From an uncultured Lachnospiraceae bacterium (GTDB taxonomy: Bacteria > Bacillota > Clostridia > Lachnospirales > Lachnospiraceae): DNA of 64,000 nucleotides. Below the pieces are notes generated by a model, which was not told where the DNA came from, did not search any database, and saw only the letters and a list, made by a program, of their open reading frames with translations. The stretch is taken from assembly GCA_944381635.1 (NCBI GenBank), contig CALWLY010000008.1:35928-99927 (forward strand). The letters run 5' to 3'. Positions 27,419 to 36,402 of the stretch are shown here, piece after piece. Numbering within the stretch: the stretch's first letter is position 1; each line of letters opens with the position of its first letter. A program made the translations under genes and the position numbers.

Positions 27419-29224
27419 TCACTCTGCCAAAAGCTCCTCCATCTCATCGATCAGGGTGCCAAACAGCTTCAGAGCCTGATGTACCGGTTCCGGAGTCTGC
27501 ATATCCACACCGGCGCCCCGCAGCAGGGAGATAGGATCTTTCGAGCAGCCTCCTGACAGAAATTCCAGGTAATCTTTGACAGCCGGTTCTCCTTCTTTGA
27601 GAATTCTCTGAGAAAGTGCCATAGCAGCGGAAAAACCGGTTGCATATTGGAATACATAGAAATTGTAATAGAAGTGAGGGATTCTTGCCCATTCCTTATC
27701 AATTTCCGCATCCACAACCACATCTTCCCCGTAGTAGAGCACGTTCAGATCATGGTACATCTGGTTAAGTTTTTCTGCAGTCAGTCCTTCGCCGCGTTCG
27801 CTGGCCTCGTTGACCATCAGTTCAAATTCCGCAAACATAGTCTGACGGTAAAGAGTGGTGCGGAACTGCTCCAGGAAATAATTGATCAGGTAAGCGCGCA
27901 CCTTTTTGTCCTGCGTTTTCTTTAACAGGCTCTGCATCAGCAGCGCTTCGTTGCAGGTAGACGCCACTTCCGCCACAAAGATCACATATTCAGAATCCAC
28001 AGGACGCTGATGTTTGTGGGAAAGGTAGGAATGCATCGCATGTCCCATCTCATGCGCCAGTGTGAATTCAGAATCCAGGGTATCTTTGTAGTTCAGCAGC
28101 ACGTAAGGATGCACATTCTGTCCGGCTGAATAAGCGCCGCTTCTCTTTCCTTTGTTTTCGTACACATCCACCCAGCGCTTTTCAAAGCCTTCTTTTAATA
28201 CATTTACATAATCGTCCCCAAATACAGACACTGCCTCCAGCACATTTTTCTTCGCCTCTTCGTAAGGCACTTTCACATCCGCATCTGCAACGATAGGTGT
28301 ATATAAATCGTACATATGAAGTTCATCTACGCCCAGAAGCTTTTTGCGCAGTTTCATATATTTGTGCAGATATCCCATGTCTTCATGCACTGCCTGAATC
28401 AGATTTTTGTAAACCTCTGTAGGAACGTTGGTATTGTCCAGAGAAGCCTCCAGAGTAGACGGATACTTTCTGGCAGCGGCATTGAATTTCAGCTGGTTTA
28501 CCTGTGCGGTCAAAAGCGCTGCGGAAGTATTGATGATATTGCCGTAAGTGTGATACAAGGATTCGAAAGCCGCTTTTCTTATTTTCCGGTCCGCATCCTG
28601 CATCAGCGGAATAAAGCTTCCGTGAGTAACCGGAAGTTCTTCCCCATTGTCCCGTTTTATGCTGGGGAACGTCAGATCCGCATTGTTTAACATACTGTAA
28701 ATATTTCCGGGCGCGGCTGTCACTTCTCCTGCTGCCGCCAGCAGTTTTTCTTCCTGAGGAGAAAGAATGTGCTCCCTGCATCTTCTGAGTTCATTCAAAC
28801 TTCTTCTGTAAGCTTCCAGCTCTTTTTCTTCTCCAAAGAAACCATCCAGACGTTCCTGGGAAATTGCCAGAATCTCCGGTCCGGAAAATGCCAGAGCACC
28901 CTGTATTTCCACTACGGCACGCATAGCCTGAGCTTCCATCTCCTGATATTCCGGATTGGTGGTATCCTCATCATTTTTTCTGGCTGCATATCCATAAACT
29001 TCATTGAGTCTTGAGCCAATCTCCTCTTCCTTTTGGCAGTAGTCCAGAAGATTTGCCGCGCTCTCTCCCAGTGTTCCCTGCAAAGCGGCCGCTTTTACTG
29101 CCAGTTTTTTTACATCTTCCAGTTCCTCTCTCCAGGCTGCATCGGTAGCAAACATATCTTCCGTGGCCCAGGTAAAGCTCTTTTCTGCCTCGCTGCGGGC
29201 AGGAATCTGATTTTGATTCTTCAT
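27419..29224 (-). CDS. pepF: Oligoendopeptidase F
   Basis: The 601-residue zinc metallopeptidase of family M3 cleaves short peptides in the cytoplasm. The zinc site is FTLAHEMGHAMHSYL (HExxH), with the third ligand in FVAEVASTCNEALL. The PepF N-terminal region and the C-terminal HFYYNFYVFQYATGF and FLSGGCSKDPISLL segments are typical. GGAGG before the ATG at 29224 selects that start over one 7 codons earlier. It has no signal peptide and no obvious operon partner. Confidence 0.95.
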   Translation of the reverse strand: MKNQNQIPARSEAEKSFTWATEDMFATDAAWREELEDVKKLAVKAAALQGTLGESAANLLDYCQKEEEIGSRLNEVYGYAARKNDEDTTNPEYQEMEAQAMRAVVEIQGALAFSGPEILAISQERLDGFFGEEKELEAYRRSLNELRRCREHILSPQEEKLLAAAGEVTAAPGNIYSMLNNADLTFPSIKRDNGEELPVTHGSFIPLMQDADRKIRKAAFESLYHTYGNIINTSAALLTAQVNQLKFNAAARKYPSTLEASLDNTNVPTEVYKNLIQAVHEDMGYLHKYMKLRKKLLGVDELHMYDLYTPIVADADVKVPYEEAKKNVLEAVSVFGDDYVNVLKEGFEKRWVDVYENKGKRSGAYSAGQNVHPYVLLNYKDTLDSEFTLAHEMGHAMHSYLSHKHQRPVDSEYVIFVAEVASTCNEALLMQSLLKKTQDKKVRAYLINYFLEQFRTTLYRQTMFAEFELMVNEASERGEGLTAEKLNQMYHDLNVLYYGEDVVVDAEIDKEWARIPHFYYNFYVFQYATGFSAAMALSQRILKEGEPAVKDYLEFLSGGCSKDPISLLRGAGVDMQTPEPVHQALKLFGTLIDEMEELLAE

Positions 29225-29393
29225 AATATCCTCCATTCTTGTCACACCGTCCGGTTATTTACCACACAATTATTTCTGTTTTTTTCAACAAAAATACACG
29301 GTGTGCAAACCAAACAGCTGTTTCTTTTTGTCTCTTAGTATACACCATAGAAAAAACGGTTGCAATGCAGCGTTTTTTCTGTCACCTCCGTTT

Positions 29394-30632
29394 TCAGGAA
29401 TAGGTTTGGCAAAAACGTTTCCAACGGCGGACAGCTCCAAAACACAAAATCGCTCCTACAGCCGAAACAACTGCCCACACGATTATTACTGTTTCCCATC
29501 CCAGCCTTTCTGAAAGAAAGCCAAAAAGCCACGCGGACAGTGCACTTCCCACATAAGTAGCGGCATTTAAAATGCCTGAAACCGTAGCCACACATCCCAA
29601 GGCGGAAAAATGAGCGGGAACCCGGCTGATCAGGCACAGATTGATTCCGTACATACAGCCGGTTGTCAGAGTCATGAGCACAATACTGAGCGCCACACCT
29701 GAACGATAAAAATAAAAAAGAAGCCCTGAAAACATCATAGCTGCGAAGAAAACGAAGCCGGAAACAGCCAGCTCGCTGCCCATTTTCTGCATCAGAAAAG
29801 AAGCCAGCGTAATACTTACAACGCTGAAAACGGGAAGCACAACTGCCGTGAGAATGGACGTCTCTGTACTCAGTCCAAAGGTTTCCGTAATATATACCGG
29901 CATCCATGTGGTGATTCCGTCCCGCAAAAGTCCGTGAAGGATGATGGCAAAAAATGTGGTAAGCAGCGCAGCCTTAAAAAACAAAACCGACAGAGGAACC
30001 GAGTTTTCACTGGCTGTTTCAACTCTGAGGGCTGAAACAGTATTTGTTCCATCGGTAGATAACGTGCCAATTCCCAAATTCCAAATACAAACCACTGCAA
30101 TTCCTGCCAGTGAGGGCAGAAGAAAAGCGGCTCTCCATCCGGAAAAACGAATACACAGCGGAACAAGGATGTACACAAGGATGGATCCCGCAGAAGCCGC
30201 CACAGATACCTGAACGCAGCACTTTTTATACTGTTCCGCATTCAAAGCTTCCGCCATCAGTCTGACAAGAGGAGGCCACAACATAGCCTGGAACAAACCG
30301 TTTAAGCACCAGACCGGAAGTATGAGATTCATATGGGGAAAAAGAGCAATCAAAAAGTTACATGCGCTGGAGCCTGCCAGCCCTGTAAATATCATTTTAC
30401 GGGGAAGAAAACGATCCCCTAAAAATCCAAACAGCAGCTGCCCCGCTCCATATGTGATAAAGCATCCGGTCACCGGCAGACTTGCAGCACTTTTGGAAAC
30501 CGAAAGACTGAGCTGTATCTCTGCAAGACAGGCAGAATAATTCATGCGCGTCAGATAGCTCATAAAATAAACCATGCAACAGAGGCAGACAAAGATACGT
30601 GTCTGCCTCTTCTCCGTAAGCTTATTTATCAT
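29394..30632 (-). CDS. Major facilitator superfamily transporter
   Basis: The 412-residue protein has about 12 hydrophobic segments. The MFS loop 2-3 motif appears as GFLGDRFLPRKMIF, and the N-terminal YFMSYLTRMNYSACLAEI resembles the organophosphate:phosphate antiporter group (GlpT/UhpT/UhpC). The start at 30632 has AGGAG placed in the end of the phosphodiesterase gene and abuts that gene's stop, so translation is coupled. With the phosphodiesterase and the DeoR regulator upstream, a phosphorylated substrate or product is a reasonable guess, but it is only a guess. Confidence 0.85.
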   Translation of the reverse strand: MINKLTEKRQTRIFVCLCCMVYFMSYLTRMNYSACLAEIQLSLSVSKSAASLPVTGCFITYGAGQLLFGFLGDRFLPRKMIFTGLAGSSACNFLIALFPHMNLILPVWCLNGLFQAMLWPPLVRLMAEALNAEQYKKCCVQVSVAASAGSILVYILVPLCIRFSGWRAAFLLPSLAGIAVVCIWNLGIGTLSTDGTNTVSALRVETASENSVPLSVLFFKAALLTTFFAIILHGLLRDGITTWMPVYITETFGLSTETSILTAVVLPVFSVVSITLASFLMQKMGSELAVSGFVFFAAMMFSGLLFYFYRSGVALSIVLMTLTTGCMYGINLCLISRVPAHFSALGCVATVSGILNAATYVGSALSAWLFGFLSERLGWETVIIVWAVVSAVGAILCFGAVRRWKRFCQTYS

Positions 30633-31405
30633 AGCAGACTCCTGCCCTCCCATTCTGCTGCGGAAGAGACTCCCAAAAGTTTCGTTATCGTAGGAGCAAC
30701 ATCCATAATAGAAGACTTTCCCTTAAGAAGTCCCGGCTCAAAGTCCTGTCCGATCAGAATAAGCGGAATGAGCATATCGCTTTCCTCCAAGGAGCCATGG
30801 CTGCGTCCATGCCCGCCGTGATCTGATGTAAAAATAACCGTGTATTCCTGTGAAAAAGCCTTCCAAAGTTCTTCCACCTGATCTATGGTTTCTGTACAGG
30901 CCTTAAGATATTCCTCTCCCATCCAGCCATATCTGTGTCCTGCATCGTCGGTAAGTCCATAATAAACAAAAGCAAAATCAGGCGCAGATTCCCGAATCGC
31001 CTGCAGTGCATTTTGTGTAACCAGCTCGTTGGCTTTTTCATAACCATACTTGCTGCCTGATGCAAAAAAGCTGTGCAGCAGACTGGACGGACGGCTCAGG
31101 TCACGAAGTTCTTCCCAGTTATAGAAAAAAGCGCAGGTTTTTCCGGCCGCATCCAACTGCTCACACAAACCGTTCACCGGACGTACCTGCGGAACATAGG
31201 TATTGGTGAGAATTCCATGCCGATCCGGAGATACACTGTGAAACAGCGACATATGACAGGGCAGTGTAACGGAAGGGTAAACAGCCCGGGTCTTAAGTGA
31301 ATAGCTGCCAAGCCTCAGCATTTTGTCTGCAAATGGATGGCCGCAGGCAGACAGTGCATCAGGACGAAAACCGTCTGCAAGAATCAAAAGTACTTTTCTT
31401 TTCAT
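30629..31405 (-). CDS. Alkaline phosphatase superfamily protein (type I phosphodiesterase/pyrophosphatase)
   Basis: The 258-residue protein shows metal-binding LLILADGFRPDALS at the N-terminus and the nucleophile segment YPSVTLPCHMSLFHSV (Thr in SVTLP). YYGLTDDAGHRYGWMG and IFTSDHGGHGRSHG complete the two-metal site. This is the nucleotide pyrophosphatase/phosphodiesterase branch of the superfamily. No signal peptide is evident, so it would act in the cytoplasm, which is unusual for NPP enzymes. It lies between a DeoR-family regulator and an MFS transporter, both co-directional. Confidence 0.85.
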   Translation of the reverse strand: MKRKVLLILADGFRPDALSACGHPFADKMLRLGSYSLKTRAVYPSVTLPCHMSLFHSVSPDRHGILTNTYVPQVRPVNGLCEQLDAAGKTCAFFYNWEELRDLSRPSSLLHSFFASGSKYGYEKANELVTQNALQAIRESAPDFAFVYYGLTDDAGHRYGWMGEEYLKACTETIDQVEELWKAFSQEYTVIFTSDHGGHGRSHGSLEESDMLIPLILIGQDFEPGLLKGKSSIMDVAPTITKLLGVSSAAEWEGRSLL

Positions 31406-31529
31406 AAAACATCCTTTCCACCTGCAAAGCAGGTATTTATTTATGGCAGCGCCCCACAGACCATAGCATTTCTACGTCTGTGGATGTATACAAAATTATC
31501 TGCCGGACAACGCAGTCTTTCGGATTTTC

Positions 31530-32297
31530 TCAGCGCGCAGTCACAACTTCAAAAGAACGCTTACGGTAAGCTTCCAGAATTTCTCCGGGAAGCCCGGAAT
31601 CCGTCAGATAAAGAAAACGGGGGCTGAGATCACATACCTTCAAAGCTGCGCAAGTTTCAAATTTGGAGCTGTCTGCCTGTACAATGACCCTATCTGCAAT
31701 TCCAAGCAACGCCCTTTGTACCTCCACCAGCTCCCAAACATGTTCACTGATGCCAAACTCCAGAGAAATGGACGTTGGCGAAAGGAAATAGGACGTCACA
31801 TGAAGCTGACGAATCATGTCCAGAGCCAGGTGCCCGTAAAAAGCTTTCTCGCCAGGCATATAAAAGCCTCCGGCAAGTATGACCTGAAATCCGCTCTTAT
31901 CTGTCAGAAGCTGAAATACTTCCAGTGAATTGGTAAGAATGGTCAGATTTTCAAAAGAAGACGGCAGCAATCGAGCTAAAACAGAAGAAGTGGAACCTGC
32001 ATCCAGCGCGATTCTGTCTCCCTCCCGGATATAATTCAAACAGGTACGGGCAATCCGCTGCTTTTCTTCCCGATGCTCTGTTTCTCTGCGCTCCAGTCCG
32101 CTGTAATTTTTCATCCTGTTTAAACTAAGGGCGCCGCCGTGCACCCTTTTTAAAACTCCCTGGCTTTCCAGATATTCCAGATCTCTGCGTATCGTTTCCA
32201 AGGAAACATGAAACAACTCGGTGAGCTCTGCAACCGTTACAGAAGATTTATAGCCGAGCATATGCATGATCTCATTTCTTCTTTCATTCGCAAACAT
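31530..32297 (-). CDS. DeoR-family transcriptional regulator
   Basis: The 255-residue protein has the DeoR winged helix at residues 5-55: MFANERRNEIMHML, SVTVAELTELFHVSLETIRR and LESQGVLKRVHGGAL. The C-terminal sugar-phosphate sensing (DeoRC) domain begins GDRIALDAGSTSSVLAR and includes LTILTNSLEVFQLL. DeoR proteins usually repress nearby catabolic genes and respond to a phosphorylated sugar. The ATG follows AGGAGG with 9 bases; a TTG two codons earlier is too close to it. It likely controls the phosphodiesterase and MFS genes downstream. Confidence 0.9.
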   Translation of the reverse strand: MFANERRNEIMHMLGYKSSVTVAELTELFHVSLETIRRDLEYLESQGVLKRVHGGALSLNRMKNYSGLERRETEHREEKQRIARTCLNYIREGDRIALDAGSTSSVLARLLPSSFENLTILTNSLEVFQLLTDKSGFQVILAGGFYMPGEKAFYGHLALDMIRQLHVTSYFLSPTSISLEFGISEHVWELVEVQRALLGIADRVIVQADSSKFETCAALKVCDLSPRFLYLTDSGLPGEILEAYRKRSFEVVTAR

Positions 32298-32474
32298 TCG
32301 CAATCACCTCCTCGTAATCACAACTAATTACATATAATATAGCAACCTCATCCACAGATGTCAATAAAGCAATCGGCACAAAAGGGAAAATTTTTCTGCC
32401 CTTTCCGGCATCTTTTTCTGCGCGGCTCACTCCTTCTTCCCGAGAGGTTTTCCAGCGCGTAAAATCTTCTCCTG

Positions 32475-32525
32475 AAAAAACATGACACCGGCGCGCAGGG
32501 CAATCCTTTCCCTGCGCGCCGGTGT
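32475..32525 (-). terminator. Strong intrinsic terminator of the ABC exporter pair
   Basis: ACACCGGCGCGCAGGG pairs perfectly with CCCTGCGCGCCGGTGT (16 bp) and is followed on the minus strand by TTTTTT. It lies 17 bp after the stop of the second ABC gene. Confidence 0.85.
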
Positions 32526-32541
32526 CCGCAAAATGTTTCCG

Positions 32542-34347
32542 TCAGGAAAACTGCGACCGGTAAAGTGCCGCATAAATACCGTCTTTTTCCAAAAGCTCTT
32601 CATGTTTTCCCTGCTCCACAATATCTCCATTCTGCACGACCAGAATGTGATCCGCATTCTGAATCGTGGAAAGTCTGTGAGCAATGACAAAACAGGTCCG
32701 GCCTTCCATCAGTTTTCGCATGGCCATCTGAATTTTCTGCTCCGTTCTCGTGTCCACATTGGAAGTGGCCTCATCCAGAATCAGCATTTTAGCGTCTAAA
32801 AGCATGGCTCTGGCAATGGTAAGCATCTGCTTTTGCCCTTTGGAGAGATTGGAACCGTCATCCGTAAGAAGGGTATCATACCCCGCCGGCAGCTGCATGA
32901 TGGCATCATGGATATAGGCTGCCTTGCAGGCGTTGATAATGTCTTCCCTGGTGGCGTCTTCTTTCCCGTATGCAATATTTTCCGCTATGGTTCCCGTGAA
33001 CAGCCACGTATCCTGAAGCACCATGGCAAAGGCCTTGCGGAGGCTGCTTCGTTTCAATTTCCCGATTTCTTTTCCATCTATATATATTTTCCCCTCATCC
33101 GGATCGTAAAAACGCATAAGCAGGTTGATGATGGTAGTTTTGCCTGCCCCTGTGGGGCCTACAATGGCCGTCAGGCTGCCCGGCTCTGCTTTCAGAGACA
33201 AATTATGAATGACAGTCTTGCCTGGCAGATAACCAAATTTTACGCCTTTAAGCTCCACTTCTCCTCTGGTATCCGAAAGTTCTAAGGCATCCGGCACATC
33301 TGCAGACTCCGCCGGTTCATCCAGCAGATGAAAAATTCTCTCCGCCGCTGCGAAGGCCGATTGAAATTCACTTAAAATATTGGCCGCCTCATTGATGGGA
33401 CCGGAAAACTTCCGGGAATAAAGGACAAAGGAGGATAAATCGCCCAAAGTTATGGCATTTTTCAAAAACAGCACAGCTCCGAACACACTGATCAAAGATA
33501 ACGACAGGTTGTTGATAAAGTTCACAGAAGGGCCGGTCATACTGCCATAATAGTCCGCCATGTAATAGGCGTCCACGGCTTTTTGGTTTCTCCGGTCAAA
33601 TCTTCCCACCATAGTTTCTTCCTGATGATAGGCTTTGATGGTCTTCTGCCCCGAAATGATTTCCTCCACGTAGCCGTTAAGCTCACCGAGACTTGCCGAT
33701 CTTGCCCGAAACAAAGGCCTTACCTTGCCGGTCATATACTTTGTCAGAATGATAGAGGCAGGAATCGTCACGGCAAAGACACTCACCAGCAAAGGCGCTA
33801 TCATAAGCATCATAACAAGGGAACCTGCCACAGTAATCACACTGGTACAGATCTGAAGCAAATCGTTTGCCAAAGACGCATTTACCGTATCAATATCGTA
33901 ACTGATACGGCTGATAATTTCCCCCGCAGGTGTTTTGTCAAAATACCCTACCGGAAGTTCGCTTAAATGCTCAAACACATCATTTCTCATCCTCTGAACC
34001 ACATTTTGACTGAGCTTGATCATAATCCGGCTCAGTATCCAGGTAAGAAGAGAAGAGGCGGCATAAAAAAGGATCATCCATGCCGCGTAGAAAAATACCT
34101 GATGAAAATCCACATCGCCCGGTCCGTGGATGGCGTCAATGGCATAACCTGACAGCATAGGCCCCACCAGACCCGAAAGATTACTTGCCACCGTCAGAAT
34201 CAAAGCCAGAAGCAAAAGCCATTTATATTCATAAAGATACTTCCACAGTCTGACTATGACATACTTATGTCTGCCCTTTCCCTTTTTTCCCTGACCGCCT
34301 GCGGATGTTACAGCAGGATCTGTTTTGTCATAAGCTTGCTTTTTCAC
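32542..34347 (-). CDS. ABC exporter half-transporter, subunit with catalytic-competent site
   Basis: The 601-residue protein fuses a six-helix exporter membrane domain with an ABC ATPase. ATPase motifs are IVGPTGAGKTTI (Walker A), SNLSKGQKQML (signature, with Lys in place of the first Gly), MLILDEATSNVDTR (Walker B with catalytic Glu) and the IAHRLSTI switch His. A GTG at 34347 behind GGAGGAGGGG overlaps the end of the upstream ABC gene by 20 bp and is the likely start; an ATG at 34401 would lie deep inside it. Together with the partner it forms a heterodimeric exporter of the MdlAB/TM287-288 type. The substrate is not predictable. Confidence 0.9.
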   Translation of the reverse strand: MKKQAYDKTDPAVTSAGGQGKKGKGRHKYVIVRLWKYLYEYKWLLLLALILTVASNLSGLVGPMLSGYAIDAIHGPGDVDFHQVFFYAAWMILFYAASSLLTWILSRIMIKLSQNVVQRMRNDVFEHLSELPVGYFDKTPAGEIISRISYDIDTVNASLANDLLQICTSVITVAGSLVMMLMIAPLLVSVFAVTIPASIILTKYMTGKVRPLFRARSASLGELNGYVEEIISGQKTIKAYHQEETMVGRFDRRNQKAVDAYYMADYYGSMTGPSVNFINNLSLSLISVFGAVLFLKNAITLGDLSSFVLYSRKFSGPINEAANILSEFQSAFAAAERIFHLLDEPAESADVPDALELSDTRGEVELKGVKFGYLPGKTVIHNLSLKAEPGSLTAIVGPTGAGKTTIINLLMRFYDPDEGKIYIDGKEIGKLKRSSLRKAFAMVLQDTWLFTGTIAENIAYGKEDATREDIINACKAAYIHDAIMQLPAGYDTLLTDDGSNLSKGQKQMLTIARAMLLDAKMLILDEATSNVDTRTEQKIQMAMRKLMEGRTCFVIAHRLSTIQNADHILVVQNGDIVEQGKHEELLEKDGIYAALYRSQFS

Positions 34348-36064
34348 AGTCTTCTTCCCCTCCTCCCATCTGCATGGCGGCAATCTCCCGATAAGTCTCA
34401 CAGTTTTTCATAAGTTCTGCGTGGGTTCCTTTCCCGATAATTTTTCCGCCGTCCAAAACAAGAATCAGGTCCGCATGACGGATGGAGCTGACCCGCTGAG
34501 CCACAAGTATCGTCGCCCTGGCTGTTTTTTTCTGCTTTAATACCTGCCGAAGTCTGGCATCTGTGCGATAATCCAGCGCGCTGGAAGAGTCATCCAGAAT
34601 CAGTATGGGGGAATCCGCCGCCAGGGCTCTTGCGATAAGGACTCTCTGTTTCTGACCGCCGCTTAAGTTACTTCCACGAATAGCCAGCCGGTATTCCATT
34701 CCTTCCTCCAGGCTGTCGATAAACTCGGAAGCCTGGGCACTTTTTGCCGCCTGATTCAGTTGTTCTTTCTCAAGATTACGTCCGAAACGGACATTTTCCG
34801 CAATGGTATCCGAAAAGAGAACATCGTTCTGAAAAACAACTCCGAACAACGTATGAAGCTTCTCGGAGGGAATGCTGCGGATATCCTGCCCTTCTATTCG
34901 TATACATCCCTTCTGGGGATCGTAAAATCTCATAAGCAGCTTGATCAATGTCGTCTTTCCGCTTCCGGTTCCGCCGATAATTCCCAGTGTCTGACCTTCT
35001 TTGAGTGTAAAATCGATGTCCGACACCGAAACTGCTCCTCCTCGGTAGGAAAAAGACACATGTTCAAAAGACAGGTAATTCTCTGTACTTTTCTGCTCTA
35101 CATCCGTATGTATTTCCAGATCTTCCGGCGCCTCTAACACTTCCCTGATACGCCCGGCACTTGCCACACCTTTCGAATAAAGCATGAACATACGGTTTAC
35201 GGAAAGAAGCGCATTTAAAATGATGGTAAAATAAGTAAGAAATGCCAAAATCACACCCGGCTTGCTGACCCCGGCGTAAACGCGGAAGGCTCCGGCGATG
35301 ACCACTAAGGTCAATCCCACATTCAGGAAAAGATTCATCAGCGGATTGCTTGCTGCCATGGTCACAGAAGCCTTTGTCTCCCTTTTTACCAGTTCCCTGT
35401 TTATTTCCTGAAAGCGTTTTCTTTCGTAATCGGATTTGGACAATGCTTTGATGACCCGGATACCGGAAGCGTTTTCTCTGACTGTGCGCACCATCGTATC
35501 CACCGCCCGCTGCTGTCTGGCGTAAAGAGGAATTCCTTTTTGTGAAATATACCAGACTACTCCGCCGGCAAAGGGCATCACCGCAAGAAGTACCAGGGTC
35601 AGAACCGGTTCCAGCGTTAGTGTCACAAACACGCCTCCCACCAGCAGAATAGGAGCCCTAACCCCCAGCCTCTGCATCATTCCGATCATCTGATGGATAT
35701 TGTAGGTATCTGTCGTCAGCCGTGACTCCAGAGAAGGCACGGTAAAATCATCCACCTGACGGCAGGATAAGTAGGACACTTTCCGGAACAGGTCATGGCG
35801 CAGCCTTTCTGTGGTATCTCTTGCCACCTTCGATGCCATGCGATTGGCCAAAATGTTGGTCAGCCACGCTGTAACGGAGCAAAGAACCATGATTCCTCCG
35901 AACAAAAGAATTTTCCTCATGCTTTTTTGAGGAACAATCTCGTCGATCAGATACGAAAGAATCCATGGAATCAGCAAATCCATGATCGTACCTATAAATT
36001 TGATAAAGAGTCCCACACTCATTCTCGGCACATATGGCTTCAGATAGTGAAATATCAGCTTCAT
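34328..36064 (-). CDS. ABC exporter half-transporter, subunit with degenerate site
   Basis: The 578-residue protein starts MKLIFHYLKPYVPR after GAGGGGAAG. A six-helix membrane domain is followed by an ATPase with IIGGTGSGKTTL (Walker A), SNLSGGQKQRV (signature) and ILILDDSSSALDYR. In the last motif the catalytic Glu is Asp, and the switch His is Gln in VAQRVSSI. One degenerate and one complete site is the rule for heterodimeric exporters such as TM287/288, where the signature of this subunit completes the active site of the other. The start overlaps no other gene. Confidence 0.9.
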   Translation of the reverse strand: MKLIFHYLKPYVPRMSVGLFIKFIGTIMDLLIPWILSYLIDEIVPQKSMRKILLFGGIMVLCSVTAWLTNILANRMASKVARDTTERLRHDLFRKVSYLSCRQVDDFTVPSLESRLTTDTYNIHQMIGMMQRLGVRAPILLVGGVFVTLTLEPVLTLVLLAVMPFAGGVVWYISQKGIPLYARQQRAVDTMVRTVRENASGIRVIKALSKSDYERKRFQEINRELVKRETKASVTMAASNPLMNLFLNVGLTLVVIAGAFRVYAGVSKPGVILAFLTYFTIILNALLSVNRMFMLYSKGVASAGRIREVLEAPEDLEIHTDVEQKSTENYLSFEHVSFSYRGGAVSVSDIDFTLKEGQTLGIIGGTGSGKTTLIKLLMRFYDPQKGCIRIEGQDIRSIPSEKLHTLFGVVFQNDVLFSDTIAENVRFGRNLEKEQLNQAAKSAQASEFIDSLEEGMEYRLAIRGSNLSGGQKQRVLIARALAADSPILILDDSSSALDYRTDARLRQVLKQKKTARATILVAQRVSSIRHADLILVLDGGKIIGKGTHAELMKNCETYREIAAMQMGGGEEDCEKASL

Positions 36065-36162
36065 TTCTTCCCCTCTTCTTTCAACCGCAACTGTTGCATA
36101 TACAATATATGACAAGTGTACCACTGAAAATGGGATTTTTCAAACACCAAAATGGAAAGAGT

Positions 36163-36302
36163 AAAAAGTGTACGCCCTGGCGTACACTCGCGCCGAACGC
36201 AATTGCCGTCAGGCAATATCTTCTTTTTGCGTGAGTGCGCATCCACAGCGGAGCATCTTTTTTAATGGGCTGGGAAATGGAATTTCCCAGCCCATTAAAA
36301 AA
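36163..36302 (+). repeat. Family A hairpin element, copy 4 (full length, reference copy)
   Basis: The order is AAAAAGTGTACG/CGTACACT hairpin, GCGCCGAACGC, ATTGCCGTCAGGCAAT hairpin, GCGTGAGTGCGCATCC, ACAGCGGAGCATC, T6, a perfect 14-bp stem (AATGGGCTGGGAAA / TTTCCCAGCCCATT, 36264-36296) and A6. The A6 is the complement of the antiporter terminator U-run. It lies in the gap between the K+/H+ antiporter and the ABC exporter genes. Confidence 0.85.
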
Positions 36303-36328
36303 GCGAGCAAATAATTTACCCGCTTTTT
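36297..36328 (-). terminator. Probable terminator of the antiporter gene
   Basis: On the minus strand AAAAAGCGGG pairs with CTCGCTTTTTT across an A/T-rich loop. The stem is short, but the U-run is strong. Confidence 0.55.
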
Positions 36329-36402
36329 CTTTCTCCTGATTCTTTTTTCAGAAAATTCAGCCGAAGGCCTTCCGACTCTTTAGAAATACGTTTTTTCCGG
36401 TT

